From assembly GCF_003050905.1 (NCBI RefSeq), contig NZ_QAOT01000005.1: DNA of 64,000 nucleotides; one strand, given 5' to 3'. Origin of the DNA: Cereibacter_A azotoformans (GTDB lineage Bacteria > Pseudomonadota > Alphaproteobacteria > Rhodobacterales > Rhodobacteraceae). The position numbers were made by a program, and so were the translations under genes. The notes beneath the pieces were generated by a model. The model saw only the letters and a program-made list of their open reading frames with translations, was not told the DNA's origin and ran no database searches. Below are positions 1 through 9,016 of this stretch, in pieces; the stretch's first letter is position 1, and each line of letters starts with the position of its first letter.

Positions 1-903
1 GACCGCGAAGGCTGGCCGGGCAGCCTGACCATTGGCACCGCAAGCCAGGGCGGGACCTATTTCATCTACGGCACCGGCCTCGGCGGGCTGATCTCGGAAG
101 CTCTTGGCGTGAATGCCTCGGCCGAAGTGACCGGCGGCCCGGTGCAGAACGCCACGCTGGTCGAGACCGGCGATCACCAGATCGGCCTCGTGACCATGGG
201 CCCCGCCTACGACGCCTGGAACGGCGAGAGCGAACTGGCGCCGGGGGTCGAGCACAAGAACCTGCGCGCCCTCTTCCCGATGTATCAGACCCCCTTCCAG
301 ATCGTGGCGCTGAAGAGCAGCGGCATTGCCTCGGTCGGCGATCTGGGCGGCAAGCGGGTCTCGGTGGGCCCCGCGGGCGGCACGGCGGCGACCTACTGGC
401 CGCGCTTCTTCGAAAGCGTCGGCGTTCAGCCCCAGGTGAGCTATTCGGGCGCCAGTGACGCGGTGGGCCAGGTGCAGGACGGGCTGATCGACGCCTTCGC
501 CTTCGCCGCCGGCGTGCCGATCGCCGCCTTCGCGCAGATCGCCGCCGAGGCCGATGTGAACATCTTCGGCTTCTCGGACGAGGAACGCACCAAGATCCTC
601 GAGCAGATGCCCGAACTGGCCGCGTTCGACGTGCCGGGCGGCCTCTACCAGGGCTTCCCCGACCCGCAGGGCACGGTGGCATTGTGGAACTTTGCGGTGG
701 CGCACGCGGACATGCCCGAGACGCTCGCCTACGAAATCACCAAGCTGGTGATGGAGAACAATCCGCGCATGGTGCAGATCCATGCCACAGCCGCCGAGAC
801 GGTCCCGGAGAACGTGGACAAGAACAGCTTCCTGCCTTACCACCCCGGCGCGGTCCGGTATTTCGACGAAGCAGGAATCGAGATCCCGGCCGAACTTCGC
901 TGA
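1..903 (+). CDS. TAXI-family TRAP transporter solute-binding protein (5' partial)
   Basis: Periplasmic binding protein that presents substrate to a TRAP (sodium-coupled, ATP-independent) importer. The frame is open from base 1, so the start and any signal peptide lie outside the window. The first visible residues (LTIGTASQGGTYFIYGTGL) match the conserved N-terminal block of mature TAXI receptors, and a second block follows near VSVGPAGGTA. The protein ends at a TGA at 901-903. It sits directly upstream of a fused TRAP permease, the normal partner of TAXI proteins. A strong hairpin in the gap could give higher expression of the receptor than of the permease. Substrate unknown. Confidence 0.93.
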   Translation, partial: DREGWPGSLTIGTASQGGTYFIYGTGLGGLISEALGVNASAEVTGGPVQNATLVETGDHQIGLVTMGPAYDAWNGESELAPGVEHKNLRALFPMYQTPFQIVALKSSGIASVGDLGGKRVSVGPAGGTAATYWPRFFESVGVQPQVSYSGASDAVGQVQDGLIDAFAFAAGVPIAAFAQIAAEADVNIFGFSDEERTKILEQMPELAAFDVPGGLYQGFPDPQGTVALWNFAVAHADMPETLAYEITKLVMENNPRMVQIHATAAETVPENVDKNSFLPYHPGAVRYFDEAGIEIPAELR

Positions 904-909
904 TCCGGC

Positions 910-934
910 AAGGCCCGCGCAACCCGCGGGCCTT
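910..934 (+). terminator. Intercistronic hairpin after the TAXI receptor gene
   Basis: A perfect 10-bp inverted repeat (AAGGCCCGCG at 910-919, its complement at 925-934) encloses a 5-nt loop. It begins 6 bases after the stop codon and ends in only two T residues. It may be a partial terminator or an mRNA 3'-end stabiliser that lowers permease expression relative to the receptor. Confidence 0.55.
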
Positions 935-943
935 CGCCCCAAG

Positions 944-984
944 ACCCCGGGCCCATGCCCCAATACCCCGGGCCAATGCCCCAA
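944..984 (+). repeat. Tandem 21-bp repeat before the TRAP permease
   Basis: Two copies of ACCCCGGGCC(C/A)ATGCCCCAA (944-963 and 965-984) match at 19 of 20 positions with a 21-bp period. A partial third copy can be seen just upstream around 936-943. Each copy contains an ATG, which creates false upstream starts for the permease gene. Confidence 0.6.
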
Positions 985-999
985 GACCAAGGAGAGCCC

Positions 1000-3147
1000 A
1001 TGTCGCGGATGTCCGATGCCGGTCCCGTCGTCGTCGCGGAAGGTGTCGATGACGAACCCTTGTCCGCGAACCAGCGCGCCTTCGGCAGCCGCCTCAACCA
1101 TGGCGTGACGCTGCTCTGCGCGCTCTACACCGCCTTCCACATCGTGGTGATGAACTTCTATCCGCTGGAGACCTGGACCTACCGGATGCTCCATATCGCG
1201 GGGGGGCTGGTCATCGGCTTCGTGATCTACGCGGCGCTCCTGCTGCAGTCCGAGGATGACCGGCCGCGGCGGAGCCTTGCGGAATGGGCGGTGATCGGGC
1301 TTGCGGCGGCCGGCGTGGTCTATGGCGCGGCGATGGTGGCCTATGCCTGGGCGGCCTGGTGGGTGGCGGGCGTGGCGCGTCCCCCGGCCTTCGTCTTCCA
1401 GACCTACGGCTGGCCGCTGATCCTGGGCACCCTCGCCGCCATCGCGGCGGGCTGGGTCTGGGGCGGGCGCGACCGCAGCCGGGTCCATCCGGCCGACTGG
1501 CTGCTGGCGCTGTCGGCGCTGGCGATGACCGGCTACATCCTCTTCAACGTGGGGCCGATCCGGCTCCGGGCCGGCACCGCGATGGCCCAGCCCGCCGACT
1601 TCCACGCAGCCCTCGTGGGGGTGCTGCTGATCCTGGAACTGACCCGCCGGGTGGCGGGACTGGCGCTGGTGATCATCGCCTCGGTCTTCATCGCCTATTC
1701 GTTCCTCGGGCCCTACCTGCCCGGCTTCCTCACCCATCGCGGCTATGACCCGCAGCGCTTCTTCACCTACATCTTCACCGATCAGGGGATTCTCGGCGCA
1801 CCGATCGCGGTCTCATCGACCTACATCATCCTGTTCATCGCCTTTGCGGCCTTCCTGCAGGCCAGCCGCGTCGGCGAATATTTCGTCAACTTCGCCTTCG
1901 CCGCAGCCGGCCATCTGAGGGGCGGCCCGGCCAAGGTCGCGATCTTCGGGTCGGGCCTGATGGGGATGATCAACGGCACCTCGGCGGGCAATGTGGTGGC
2001 GACCGGATCGCTCACCATCCCGCTGATGAAGAAGGTGGGCTATCCGGCGAAAAGCGCCGCCGGCATCGAGGCGACGGCCTCGTCGGGCGGCCAGATCCTG
2101 CCGCCGATCATGGGCGCGGGCGCCTTCATCATGGCCGAGGTCACCGGCATACCCTACACCGAGATCGTGGTGGCGGCGATCATCCCGGCAGTGCTCTACT
2201 TCGTCTCGGTCTATTTCATGGTCGATTTCCAGGCCCGGAAGCTCGACATGAAGGGCCTGCCCAAGGACCAGCTGCCGAAGTTCGCGGTTCTGGCGCGGCA
2301 GATCTACCTCTTCCTGCCGATCGTGATCCTGATCTACACGCTCTTCGCCGGCTATACGGTGATCCGCGCGGGCACGGTGGCGATGGCCTCGGCGGCGGTG
2401 GTCTCCTGGCTCACGCCCTACCGGATGGGGCCGGGCGCGATCTACCGCGCGCTCGACCTGGCCGCCCGGATGTCGATCCAGCTGGTCGCCGTCTGTGCCG
2501 CCGCGGGCATCATCGTGGGGGTGATCGCGCTGACCGGCGTGGGCGCGCGCTTTTCCTCGCTTCTGCTGGGGCTCGCCGACCAGAGCCAGGTGATCGCGCT
2601 GTTCTTCGCCATGATCATCTCGATCGTGCTGGGGATGGGGATGCCGACGACGGCCGCCTATGCGGTGGCGGCGGCGGTGGTGGCTCCGGGCCTGATCCAG
2701 CTGGGCATCCCGCCGCTGGTCGCGCATTTCTTCGTCTTCTACTACGCGGTCATGTCGGCCATCACGCCCCCTGTCGCGCTGGCCGCCTATGCCGGGGCGG
2801 CCATCTCCGGATCCGAGCCGATGCGGACCTCGGTCGAGGCCTTCAAGCTGGGCCTTGCCGCCTTCATCGTGCCCTTCATGTTCTTCAACTCGCACGAGTT
2901 GCTGATGCAGGGCGAGTGGGCGGCGATCCTGCATGTGTTCCTCAGCGCCTGCCTTGGGGTGCTGCTGCTGTCGGCGGCGGTGCAGGGCTGGCTCTTCGGG
3001 CGGCTGAACGGGGTCCTGCGGCTGCTGCTGCTGGGCGCCGCGCTGGCGATGATCGACGGCGGCTGGCTGACCGATGCGATCGGGATCGCTGCGGCCGGGC
3101 TGGTGGCGCTCCTGCAGCGCCGCGCACCGTCCACCGCCAGCCGCTGA
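1000..3147 (+). CDS. TRAP transporter permease, 4TM/12TM fusion
   Basis: Integral inner-membrane protein that fuses the small (DctQ, 4TM) and large (DctM, 12TM) TRAP subunits, as is usual for TAXI systems. The length is 715 aa from the ATG at 1000, which has an AAGGAG ribosome site at 989-994. In-frame ATGs at 955 and 976 lie in a repeat without a ribosome site and were rejected. About the first 230 residues are the Q-like part. The rest shows DctM hallmarks such as GMINGTSAGNVVATGS, SSGGQILPPIMGAGAF and GMGMPTTAAYA. It works with the receptor encoded just upstream. Substrate not deducible. Confidence 0.93.
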   Translation: MSRMSDAGPVVVAEGVDDEPLSANQRAFGSRLNHGVTLLCALYTAFHIVVMNFYPLETWTYRMLHIAGGLVIGFVIYAALLLQSEDDRPRRSLAEWAVIGLAAAGVVYGAAMVAYAWAAWWVAGVARPPAFVFQTYGWPLILGTLAAIAAGWVWGGRDRSRVHPADWLLALSALAMTGYILFNVGPIRLRAGTAMAQPADFHAALVGVLLILELTRRVAGLALVIIASVFIAYSFLGPYLPGFLTHRGYDPQRFFTYIFTDQGILGAPIAVSSTYIILFIAFAAFLQASRVGEYFVNFAFAAAGHLRGGPAKVAIFGSGLMGMINGTSAGNVVATGSLTIPLMKKVGYPAKSAAGIEATASSGGQILPPIMGAGAFIMAEVTGIPYTEIVVAAIIPAVLYFVSVYFMVDFQARKLDMKGLPKDQLPKFAVLARQIYLFLPIVILIYTLFAGYTVIRAGTVAMASAAVVSWLTPYRMGPGAIYRALDLAARMSIQLVAVCAAAGIIVGVIALTGVGARFSSLLLGLADQSQVIALFFAMIISIVLGMGMPTTAAYAVAAAVVAPGLIQLGIPPLVAHFFVFYYAVMSAITPPVALAAYAGAAISGSEPMRTSVEAFKLGLAAFIVPFMFFNSHELLMQGEWAAILHVFLSACLGVLLLSAAVQGWLFGRLNGVLRLLLLGAALAMIDGGWLTDAIGIAAAGLVALLQRRAPSTASR

Positions 3148-3189
3148 CCGCCCGGGCCAGGAGCCGAGGATCTCTCCTTCCGAACGCGG

Positions 3190-3205
3190 CGGGCCTGCGG
3201 GCCCG
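3190..3205 (+). terminator. Possible terminator hairpin after the TRAP permease
   Basis: A 6-bp GC stem (CGGGCC/GGCCCG) with a TGCG loop lies about 40 bases after the permease stop and is followed by TTGCT rather than a T-run. It is a weak terminator candidate. The surrounding 3148-3326 is GC-rich with no gene seen. Confidence 0.35.
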
Positions 3206-3326
3206 TTGCTGCCGGCGCGTCCCGGGTCGGGCCGGGGCGCCTTGCCTTTCACGACCGGCCGGGACCGAGGGTCCGGCCGGCGCGTCCGGGGTGCCTGAGG
3301 GCCGGGCCGGCGCCTCCTGACCTCCA

Positions 3327-3366
3327 CCGTCAGAAAACCGTCACGGTGCCGCAACGCGGGTGTCAC
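3327..3366 (+). promoter_or_regulatory. Tandem Pho box (PhoB site) upstream of phnD
   Basis: CCGTCAG-AAAA-CCGTCAC at 3327-3344 has the layout of a Pho box: two 7-bp half-sites with a 4-bp A-rich spacer and an 11-bp period, consensus CTGTCAT. The phase continues with a degenerate unit at 3349-3355 (CCGCAAC) and a good one at 3360-3366 (GTGTCAC), giving four units in register. The array ends 47 bp before the phnD start. It predicts PhoB/PhoR induction of the importer in phosphate starvation. Confidence 0.8.
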
Positions 3367-3413
3367 ATCGGCAGGATAGCCGCCGGGGAACGCGATCAGA
3401 AAGGATCCCCGCG

Positions 3414-4358
3414 ATGAAATCCCTCCTGCTCTCCGCCGCGGCACTGCTGCTGGCGACCGCCGCCCAGGCCGAATTCAGGCTCGACGCGCGCTACACCGAT
3501 GCCGATGGCGACATGGTCGCCGACATCCCGACCGATCCCGCCCAGCTCGTCGATCCCGCCACGCTGGTCTTTGCCTATACGCCCGTCGAGGATCCCGCCG
3601 TCTATGCCGAGGCATGGAAGGACTTCATCGCCCACCTGGAAAGCGCCACGGGCAAAAAGGTGCAGTTCTTCCCGGTGGACAGCAACGCCGCCCAGATCGA
3701 GGCGATGCGCGCCGGCCGGCTGCATGTCGCGGGCTTCAACACCGGCTCGAACCCGCTGGCGATCGCCTGCGCCGGCTTCCGCCCCTTCGCGATGATGGCG
3801 GCCGCCGATGGCAGCTACGGCTACGAGATGGAGATCATCACCCACCCCGAGGCCGGCATCGCGAAGATCGAGGACCTGAAGGGCCGGACGCTGGCCTTCT
3901 CGTCCGAGACCTCGAACTCGGGCTACAAGGCGCCCTCGGCGCTCCTGCGCGCGAAATACGGGATGGAAGCAGGCAAGGACTACACCGCCGCCTTCTCGGG
4001 CAAGCACGACAATTCGGTGCTGGGCGTGGCCAACAAGGATTACGACGCCGCCGCCGTGGCCAATTCCGTGATGATCCGCATGATCGATCGCGGCGCGGTG
4101 AAGGCCGACCAGATCGTCAGCATCTACAAGTCCGAGACCTTCCCGACCACCGGCTACGGCCTCGCCCACAACCTGACGCCGGAGCTTCAGGAAAAGATCC
4201 GCGACGCCTTCTTCAGCTTCCCGTGGGAGGGCTCGTCGCTGGCCGAGGAATTCTCGAAATCCGGCGAGTCGCAGTTCATCCCGATCACCTTCAAGGAGCA
4301 CTGGACGGTGGTGCGCGAGATCGACGAGGCGATGGGCGTCTCCTACGACTGCAAGTGA
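3414..4358 (+). CDS. phnD: Phosphonate/phosphite ABC transporter substrate-binding protein
   Basis: Periplasmic receptor of 314 aa. The ATG at 3414 is chosen because it follows an AAGG at 3401-3404 and opens a classic signal peptide (MKSLLLSAAALLLATAAQA). The mature part carries PhnD-type features: FAYTPVEDP near the start, a central SETSNSGYKAPSALL phosphonate-pocket motif and GVANKDYDAAAVAN. It is the first gene of phnDCEE, behind a Pho box. A downstream hairpin may raise its expression over the membrane parts. The ligand could be phosphonate, phosphite or an organophosphate. No C-P lyase or phosphite dehydrogenase gene is in the window. Confidence 0.92.
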   Translation: MKSLLLSAAALLLATAAQAEFRLDARYTDADGDMVADIPTDPAQLVDPATLVFAYTPVEDPAVYAEAWKDFIAHLESATGKKVQFFPVDSNAAQIEAMRAGRLHVAGFNTGSNPLAIACAGFRPFAMMAAADGSYGYEMEIITHPEAGIAKIEDLKGRTLAFSSETSNSGYKAPSALLRAKYGMEAGKDYTAAFSGKHDNSVLGVANKDYDAAAVANSVMIRMIDRGAVKADQIVSIYKSETFPTTGYGLAHNLTPELQEKIRDAFFSFPWEGSSLAEEFSKSGESQFIPITFKEHWTVVREIDEAMGVSYDCK

Positions 4359-4375
4359 ACGCAGGCTTCACGGCG

Positions 4376-4397
4376 GATGCGGGCCACGGCCCGCATC
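4376..4397 (+). terminator. Intercistronic hairpin between phnD and phnC
   Basis: GATGCGGGCC (4376-4385) pairs with GGCCCGCATC (4388-4397), a near-perfect stem followed by TTCCCTT. This placement, after a binding-protein gene and before the ATPase gene, is typical of mRNA-stabilising or attenuating hairpins in ABC operons. Confidence 0.55.
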
Positions 4398-4422
4398 TTC
4401 CCTTGCCGGGACGAACGACCGA

Positions 4423-5244
4423 ATGCTTGAACTTCACGACCTGACCAAGACCTACCGGACGGGCGACCGGGCGCTGAGTGCGGTGTCCCTGTCGGTCCCG
4501 AGGGGCCAGCTTGTCGGGCTGATCGGCCCCTCCGGGGCGGGGAAATCGACGCTGATCCGCTGCATCAACCGTCTGGTCGAGCCCACCTCGGGGCGGGTGC
4601 TGCTGGGCGGGCGCGAGTTGACCGGGCTCGGTGCGCGCGAGCTGCGCGCCCAGCGGCGGCGGATCGGGATGATCTTTCAGGAATATGCGCTGGTCGAGCG
4701 CCTCAGCGTGATGGAGAATGTCCTGTCGGGCCGGCTGGGTTATGTCGGCTTCTGGACCAGCTTCACCCGGCGCTTCCCGCCCGAGGACATCCGCCGCGCC
4801 TACCGGCTGCTCGACCGGGTGGGGCTGATGGACCATGCCGACAAGCGGGCGGACGCGCTTTCGGGCGGGCAGCGCCAGCGCGTCGGAATCGCGCGGGCGC
4901 TGGCACAGGAACCCGAACTTCTGCTGGTGGACGAGCCGACGGCCAGCCTCGATCCCCGGACCAGCCGCCAGATCATGCGGCTTCTGGTCGAGATCTGCAC
5001 CGAGGTCGGCCTGCCGGCCATCGTCAACATCCATGACGTGCCGCTGGCGCAGCAGTTCATGCAGCGCATCATCGGCCTGCGCGCGGGCCGCGTGGTGTTC
5101 GACGGCACTCCGGCCCAGTTGACCGAAAGCGTCCTGACCGAGATCTACGGCGCCGAGGACTGGACCGCGATGCGCAAGGGCCATGAAGAAGAGGAAGGCG
5201 CCGAAGCCGACGCGCTGCGCCGACTGGCGGGGCTTCCGGCATGA
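4423..5244 (+). CDS. phnC: Phosphonate ABC transporter ATP-binding protein
   Basis: Cytoplasmic ATPase of 273 aa that powers the PhnE permeases. The ABC motifs are complete: Walker A GPSGAGKST near residue 35, Q-loop in MIFQEYALV, signature LSGGQRQR and Walker B LLLVDEPTASLD, then the H-loop in VNIHDVPLA. Its stop overlaps the first phnE start (ATGA at 5241-5244), so the genes are translationally coupled. The ribosome site before 4423 is weak. Confidence 0.95.
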   Translation: MLELHDLTKTYRTGDRALSAVSLSVPRGQLVGLIGPSGAGKSTLIRCINRLVEPTSGRVLLGGRELTGLGARELRAQRRRIGMIFQEYALVERLSVMENVLSGRLGYVGFWTSFTRRFPPEDIRRAYRLLDRVGLMDHADKRADALSGGQRQRVGIARALAQEPELLLVDEPTASLDPRTSRQIMRLLVEICTEVGLPAIVNIHDVPLAQQFMQRIIGLRAGRVVFDGTPAQLTESVLTEIYGAEDWTAMRKGHEEEEGAEADALRRLAGLPA

Positions 5245-6038
5245 GCTACCCCGCGACATGGCGCCGCCCGCCGCAGATCTTCACCCATCGCGGCTGGCGG
5301 ATCGGGCTGTACCTCGCGGCGCTGGTCTGGCTGGTGCTGGCGCTGTCGTCGGTCGAGGTGAACGGGACGCGGATCGCCGAGGGCGGCGAACGTGGCCTGC
5401 GCTTCGTGCAGGGCTTCCTCGCACCCGACTTCACCAGCCGCTGGCGCGACATCAGTCAGGGGCTGGTGGAAAGCCTGACCATGACGCTGACCTCGACCGT
5501 GGTGGGCGTGGCGATCTCGATCCCGATCGGGCTGGGGGCCGCGCGCAACCTTGCGCCGCGCTGGATCTATGCGATCTGCCGCGGCATCATCGCGGCCAGC
5601 CGCGCGCTGCAGGAGATCATCGTGGCGATCTTCTTCGTCGCCATGTTCGGCTTCGGCCCTTTCGCGGGCTTTCTCACGCTGAGCTTTGCCACCATCGGAT
5701 TCATCGCGAAGCTCTTGGCCGAGGATATCGAGGACATCGACGAGGCGCAGGCCGAGGCGATCCGAGCCACCGGAGCAAGCTGGTTGCAGCTCGTCAACTA
5801 CGGCATCCAGCCGCAGGTGATGCCGCGGCTGATCGGCCTGTCGCTCTACCGGCTCGACATCAATTTCCGCGAGTCGGCCGTGATCGGGATCGTCGGTGCG
5901 GGCGGGATCGGCGCCACGCTGAACACCGCGATCGACCGCTACGAATATGACAGCGCGGGGGCGATCCTGCTGATGATCATCGCGCTGGTGATGGTGGCGG
6001 AATACGGCTCCAGCCATCTGAGGAAATACCTGCAATGA
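5241..6038 (+). CDS. phnE: Phosphonate ABC transporter permease, first copy
   Basis: Inner-membrane permease of 265 aa with about six hydrophobic segments. The EAA coupling loop that docks on PhnC is clear (EAIRATGASWLQLVNYGI, then IGIVGAGGIG). It is one of two adjacent, unequal PhnE-type subunits that presumably form a heterodimeric channel. It overlaps phnC upstream and the second permease downstream by four bases each (ATGA). Confidence 0.93.
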   Translation: MSYPATWRRPPQIFTHRGWRIGLYLAALVWLVLALSSVEVNGTRIAEGGERGLRFVQGFLAPDFTSRWRDISQGLVESLTMTLTSTVVGVAISIPIGLGAARNLAPRWIYAICRGIIAASRALQEIIVAIFFVAMFGFGPFAGFLTLSFATIGFIAKLLAEDIEDIDEAQAEAIRATGASWLQLVNYGIQPQVMPRLIGLSLYRLDINFRESAVIGIVGAGGIGATLNTAIDRYEYDSAGAILLMIIALVMVAEYGSSHLRKYLQ

Positions 6039-6838
6039 CCGACCTTCCCGACCGCTGGCAGCCGCGCGGGCGCACGGCGCGGCTGGCTCTCTGGATGGGC
6101 TGGCTCTGCCTTGTCGCGCTCTTCGTCTGGTGCTGGCAGGTGATGAACCGGAACACGATCTGGCTCTTCGTGCAGGATGCGCCGCGACAGGCCGCCGATA
6201 TCGGCAGCCGCATGATCCCGCCGCGCTGGTCCTATCTGCCCGAACTGATGGGCCCGCTGTGGGACACGCTGAACATGGCGACGCTGGGCACGCTTCTGGG
6301 CGTGATCCTCGCCGTGCCGGTCGCCTTCTGCGCCGCGCGCAACACCTCGCCTCTTCCGCTGGTGCTGCGGCCGGCGGCGCTGTTCGTCATCGTGGCCTCG
6401 CGCTCGATCAACTCGCTGATCTGGGCGCTGCTTCTGGTGTCGATCCTCGGGCCGGGGCTTCTGGCGGGGATCATCGCCATCGGCCTGCGCTCGATCGGCT
6501 TCATCGGCAAGCTGCTCTACGAGGCGATCGAGGAGACCGACCCCCGCCAGGTCGAGGCCGTCACCGCCACCGGCGCCAGCCGCGCGCAGGTGCTGAACTA
6601 CGCGATCGTGCCGCAGATCCTGCCCGCCTTCTGGGGGATCTCGGTCTTCCGCTGGGACATCAACATCCGCGAGAGCGCGATCCTCGGGCTGGTCGGCGCC
6701 GGCGGGCTCGGGCTCAAGCTGCAGAACTCGCTGAACACGCTGGCCTGGCCGCAGGTGACGACGATCCTGCTGGTGATCCTTGCAACCGTCGTCCTGTCGG
6801 AGTGGGTCTCGGCCAGGGTCCGCGCCGCGATCATCTGA
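6035..6838 (+). CDS. phnE: Phosphonate ABC transporter permease, second copy
   Basis: Second inner-membrane permease, 267 aa, homologous to the preceding one. The EAA loop reads EAVTATGASRAQVLNYAI and is followed by LGLVGAGGLG. The phnDCEE layout with two permease genes is common in alphaproteobacteria. It is the last gene of the operon. Only 31 bases separate it from the convergent gene ending at 6870, and no C-P lyase cluster follows. Confidence 0.93.
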   Translation: MTDLPDRWQPRGRTARLALWMGWLCLVALFVWCWQVMNRNTIWLFVQDAPRQAADIGSRMIPPRWSYLPELMGPLWDTLNMATLGTLLGVILAVPVAFCAARNTSPLPLVLRPAALFVIVASRSINSLIWALLLVSILGPGLLAGIIAIGLRSIGFIGKLLYEAIEETDPRQVEAVTATGASRAQVLNYAIVPQILPAFWGISVFRWDINIRESAILGLVGAGGLGLKLQNSLNTLAWPQVTTILLVILATVVLSEWVSARVRAAII

Positions 6839-6869
6839 GGCGGCCCCGGGGATCTGGCCGATCTCAGGG

Positions 6870-7718
6870 TCAGAACCCGCAGCGGTCCAGCAGCGCGCGG
6901 CCCTCCTCGGCCACCTCGTCGCCATCGGCAAAGAGCGGACGCCAGCTTGCCACCCCCGCCGCCACGTCGGGATGGGATATGGCCGAGGAAAAGGCCTCCA
7001 CCCCGACGAGCCCGTCGTAGCCCGCCCCTTTCAGCCACTCGAGCAGGGGCTCGAACCGGATCGCCCCGGCCGACAGCCGGCCGCGGTGGTTCTGGTCGAT
7101 CTCGAAATAGGCCAGATGCGGAAGGGCGCTCTTGAGCGTGGCGAGCATGTCCTCTTCCTCGATGTTCATGTGGAACGTGTCGAGATGGAGCTTCACGTTC
7201 GGCTGCCCGATGGCCTCGATCAGGCGCAGCCCCTCGGCCGCGGTGGTCACGAGGTTCGATTCATAGCGGTTCACCACCTCAAGCGTCAGCAGCATGTCGC
7301 TGGCCGCCGCCGCCTCGGCCAGCCGCGCAAGACCCTCGGCCGAGGCCTCGAACTGCCCCGGCGCCGCCGCCCGCGCGGCCTTGCCGAAGGCGCCGTAGAG
7401 GATGCCCCCCATGCGCGGCGCCCCCATGTCGCGCGCCAGAGCCAGCGCCCTGAGGTGCCGGGCCAGCCCCCGCGCCGCCACCTCGGGATCGGTGCTCGAG
7501 ATGTCGGTGTCGGGCCCCAGCGCCGAGGTCGTCAGCGGCACCACGCCCTCGGCCGCGCAGAAGCGGGCAATCCGGGCCGGATCGACCGACTCGGGGTCGC
7601 GCAGCGGGATCACCAGATGCCCGTAGCCGTGGGCGGCCGCGCGGGCCGCGGCGCGCTCGCCGCCCTCGTTGCTCCAGCGGGGAAGCCAGGTGTAGCTGTG
7701 GATGGATCGGCGGTTCAT
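6870..7718 (-). CDS. Xylose-isomerase-like TIM-barrel sugar isomerase/epimerase
   Basis: Cytoplasmic metal-dependent TIM-barrel protein of 282 aa in the AP-endonuclease-2 superfamily that includes D-tagatose 3-epimerase and hydroxypyruvate isomerase. Catalytic and metal positions are visible: the glutamate in TLEVVNRYESN, the aspartate/histidine in HLDTFHMNIEEED, EIDQNHRG, and the C-terminal VGVEAFSS. The ATG at 7718 has a strong AAGGAG seven bases upstream. It is the last gene of the GntR-SDR-Ldh-TRAP operon, so it probably isomerises or epimerises an imported sugar acid or its keto derivative. The exact substrate is unknown. Confidence 0.85.
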   Translation of the reverse strand: MNRRSIHSYTWLPRWSNEGGERAAARAAAHGYGHLVIPLRDPESVDPARIARFCAAEGVVPLTTSALGPDTDISSTDPEVAARGLARHLRALALARDMGAPRMGGILYGAFGKAARAAAPGQFEASAEGLARLAEAAAASDMLLTLEVVNRYESNLVTTAAEGLRLIEAIGQPNVKLHLDTFHMNIEEEDMLATLKSALPHLAYFEIDQNHRGRLSAGAIRFEPLLEWLKGAGYDGLVGVEAFSSAISHPDVAAGVASWRPLFADGDEVAEEGRALLDRCGF

Positions 7719-7728
7719 TCTGTCTCCT

Positions 7729-9009
7729 TCATCGGAACATCAGCGTCGGCAGGAACAGCACCACCCCCGGCAGGAAGACGAGGAGCAGCGTGACAAGGAA
7801 GACCGAAAGCAGCAGCGGCAGGGACTCGCGCGTGTAGGCGCCGACCTTCACCTTCAGGATCGAGCAGACCGTGTACATGGCCGCTCCGATCGGCGGGGTG
7901 AAGTTGCCGATCGTCGCCGCGATGATGAAGACGATCCCGAAATGCACCGGATCGCCGCCCAGACTGCGGATCAGCGGCAGGAAGATCGGCGTCAGCATGA
8001 TGATCAGCACCGTGGCATCGACCACAAAGCCCGCGAGGATCGTGAAGGTCGCGATCAGCACCATCACCGCCTGGAGATTGTCGGTCAGCCCCAGCATGGC
8101 GCCCGAGACAAGGGTCGGGATCCGCTCGAGCACGATGCCGTAACCGAAGATCGCCGAGACCGCGACGAGGAAGATCACCGCGCCGATGTCGCCAAGGCTG
8201 ACCTCCAGCGCCTCCACAAAGCCCCGGCCGGTCAGGCGGCGGTAGATGACCGCCCCGACGAACAGGGCATAGACCACGGCTGCGGCGCCGATCTCGGACG
8301 GGGTGAAGACGCCGCTGCGCAGGCCCACCAGCAGGATGACCGGAAAGAGCAGCGCCCAGAAACCGCCGCGGAAGGCCAGCCCCGCCTCGGCCAGCGTCGG
8401 GCGGCGGTCGCGCTCGGGCGGGTAGCCGCGCCGGCGCGCGGTCAGCGAGACGGCGATCGACAGCCCCGCCCCCAGCATCAGCGCCGGGATGATCCCCGCC
8501 GCGAACATCTGTCCGATCGAGACCTGCCCGATGGTGCCGTAAAGGATCATGCCGATGCCCGGCGGGATGATCGGCGTCAGCAGCGAGCCATAGCAGAGCA
8601 CACCCGCGGCAAAGCCCGGCGAGAGGCCGCGCCGGATCATCTCGCCGCCCAGCACCCGCGACTGCATCGCCGCATCCGCGATGGCCGAGCCCGAGACCCC
8701 GCCCATCAGCGCCGACAGCGCGATCGAGACCTGCGCAAGCCCGCCCCGCAGCCGCCCGGTCAGGATCGAGGCCAGCTCGAGCAGCCGTTCGGTGATGCCC
8801 GAGCGGTTCATCAGATTGCCCGCGATGATGAACATCGGCACCGCGAGCAGCGCGAAGTTCTGGGTCTGCGAGATGGTCAGCTGCAGCGGGATGGTCCGGG
8901 GCAGCTCGGGGTGCTGGAAGAAGAACAGAAGCCCCGAGATCCCGATGGCGAAGGCCACCGGCATCCCCAGCACCAGAAGGATCACGAAGGCGATGGCAAC
9001 GATCAGCAT
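7729..9009 (-). CDS. dctM: TRAP transporter large permease (DctM family)
   Basis: Twelve-TM transport subunit of 426 aa. The DctM signature blocks are present, including MGGVSGSAIADAA, YGSLLTPIIPPGIGMILYG and a glycine-rich IIAATIGNFTPPIGAAMY near the C-terminus. It follows dctQ by 7 bases and precedes the isomerase gene by 10, so it belongs to the same transcript. With the DctP and DctQ genes it makes a complete high-affinity importer, most likely for a carboxylated sugar. Confidence 0.94.
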   Translation of the reverse strand: MLIVAIAFVILLVLGMPVAFAIGISGLLFFFQHPELPRTIPLQLTISQTQNFALLAVPMFIIAGNLMNRSGITERLLELASILTGRLRGGLAQVSIALSALMGGVSGSAIADAAMQSRVLGGEMIRRGLSPGFAAGVLCYGSLLTPIIPPGIGMILYGTIGQVSIGQMFAAGIIPALMLGAGLSIAVSLTARRRGYPPERDRRPTLAEAGLAFRGGFWALLFPVILLVGLRSGVFTPSEIGAAAVVYALFVGAVIYRRLTGRGFVEALEVSLGDIGAVIFLVAVSAIFGYGIVLERIPTLVSGAMLGLTDNLQAVMVLIATFTILAGFVVDATVLIIMLTPIFLPLIRSLGGDPVHFGIVFIIAATIGNFTPPIGAAMYTVCSILKVKVGAYTRESLPLLLSVFLVTLLLVFLPGVVLFLPTLMFR

Positions 9010-9016
9010 GGCGCGT

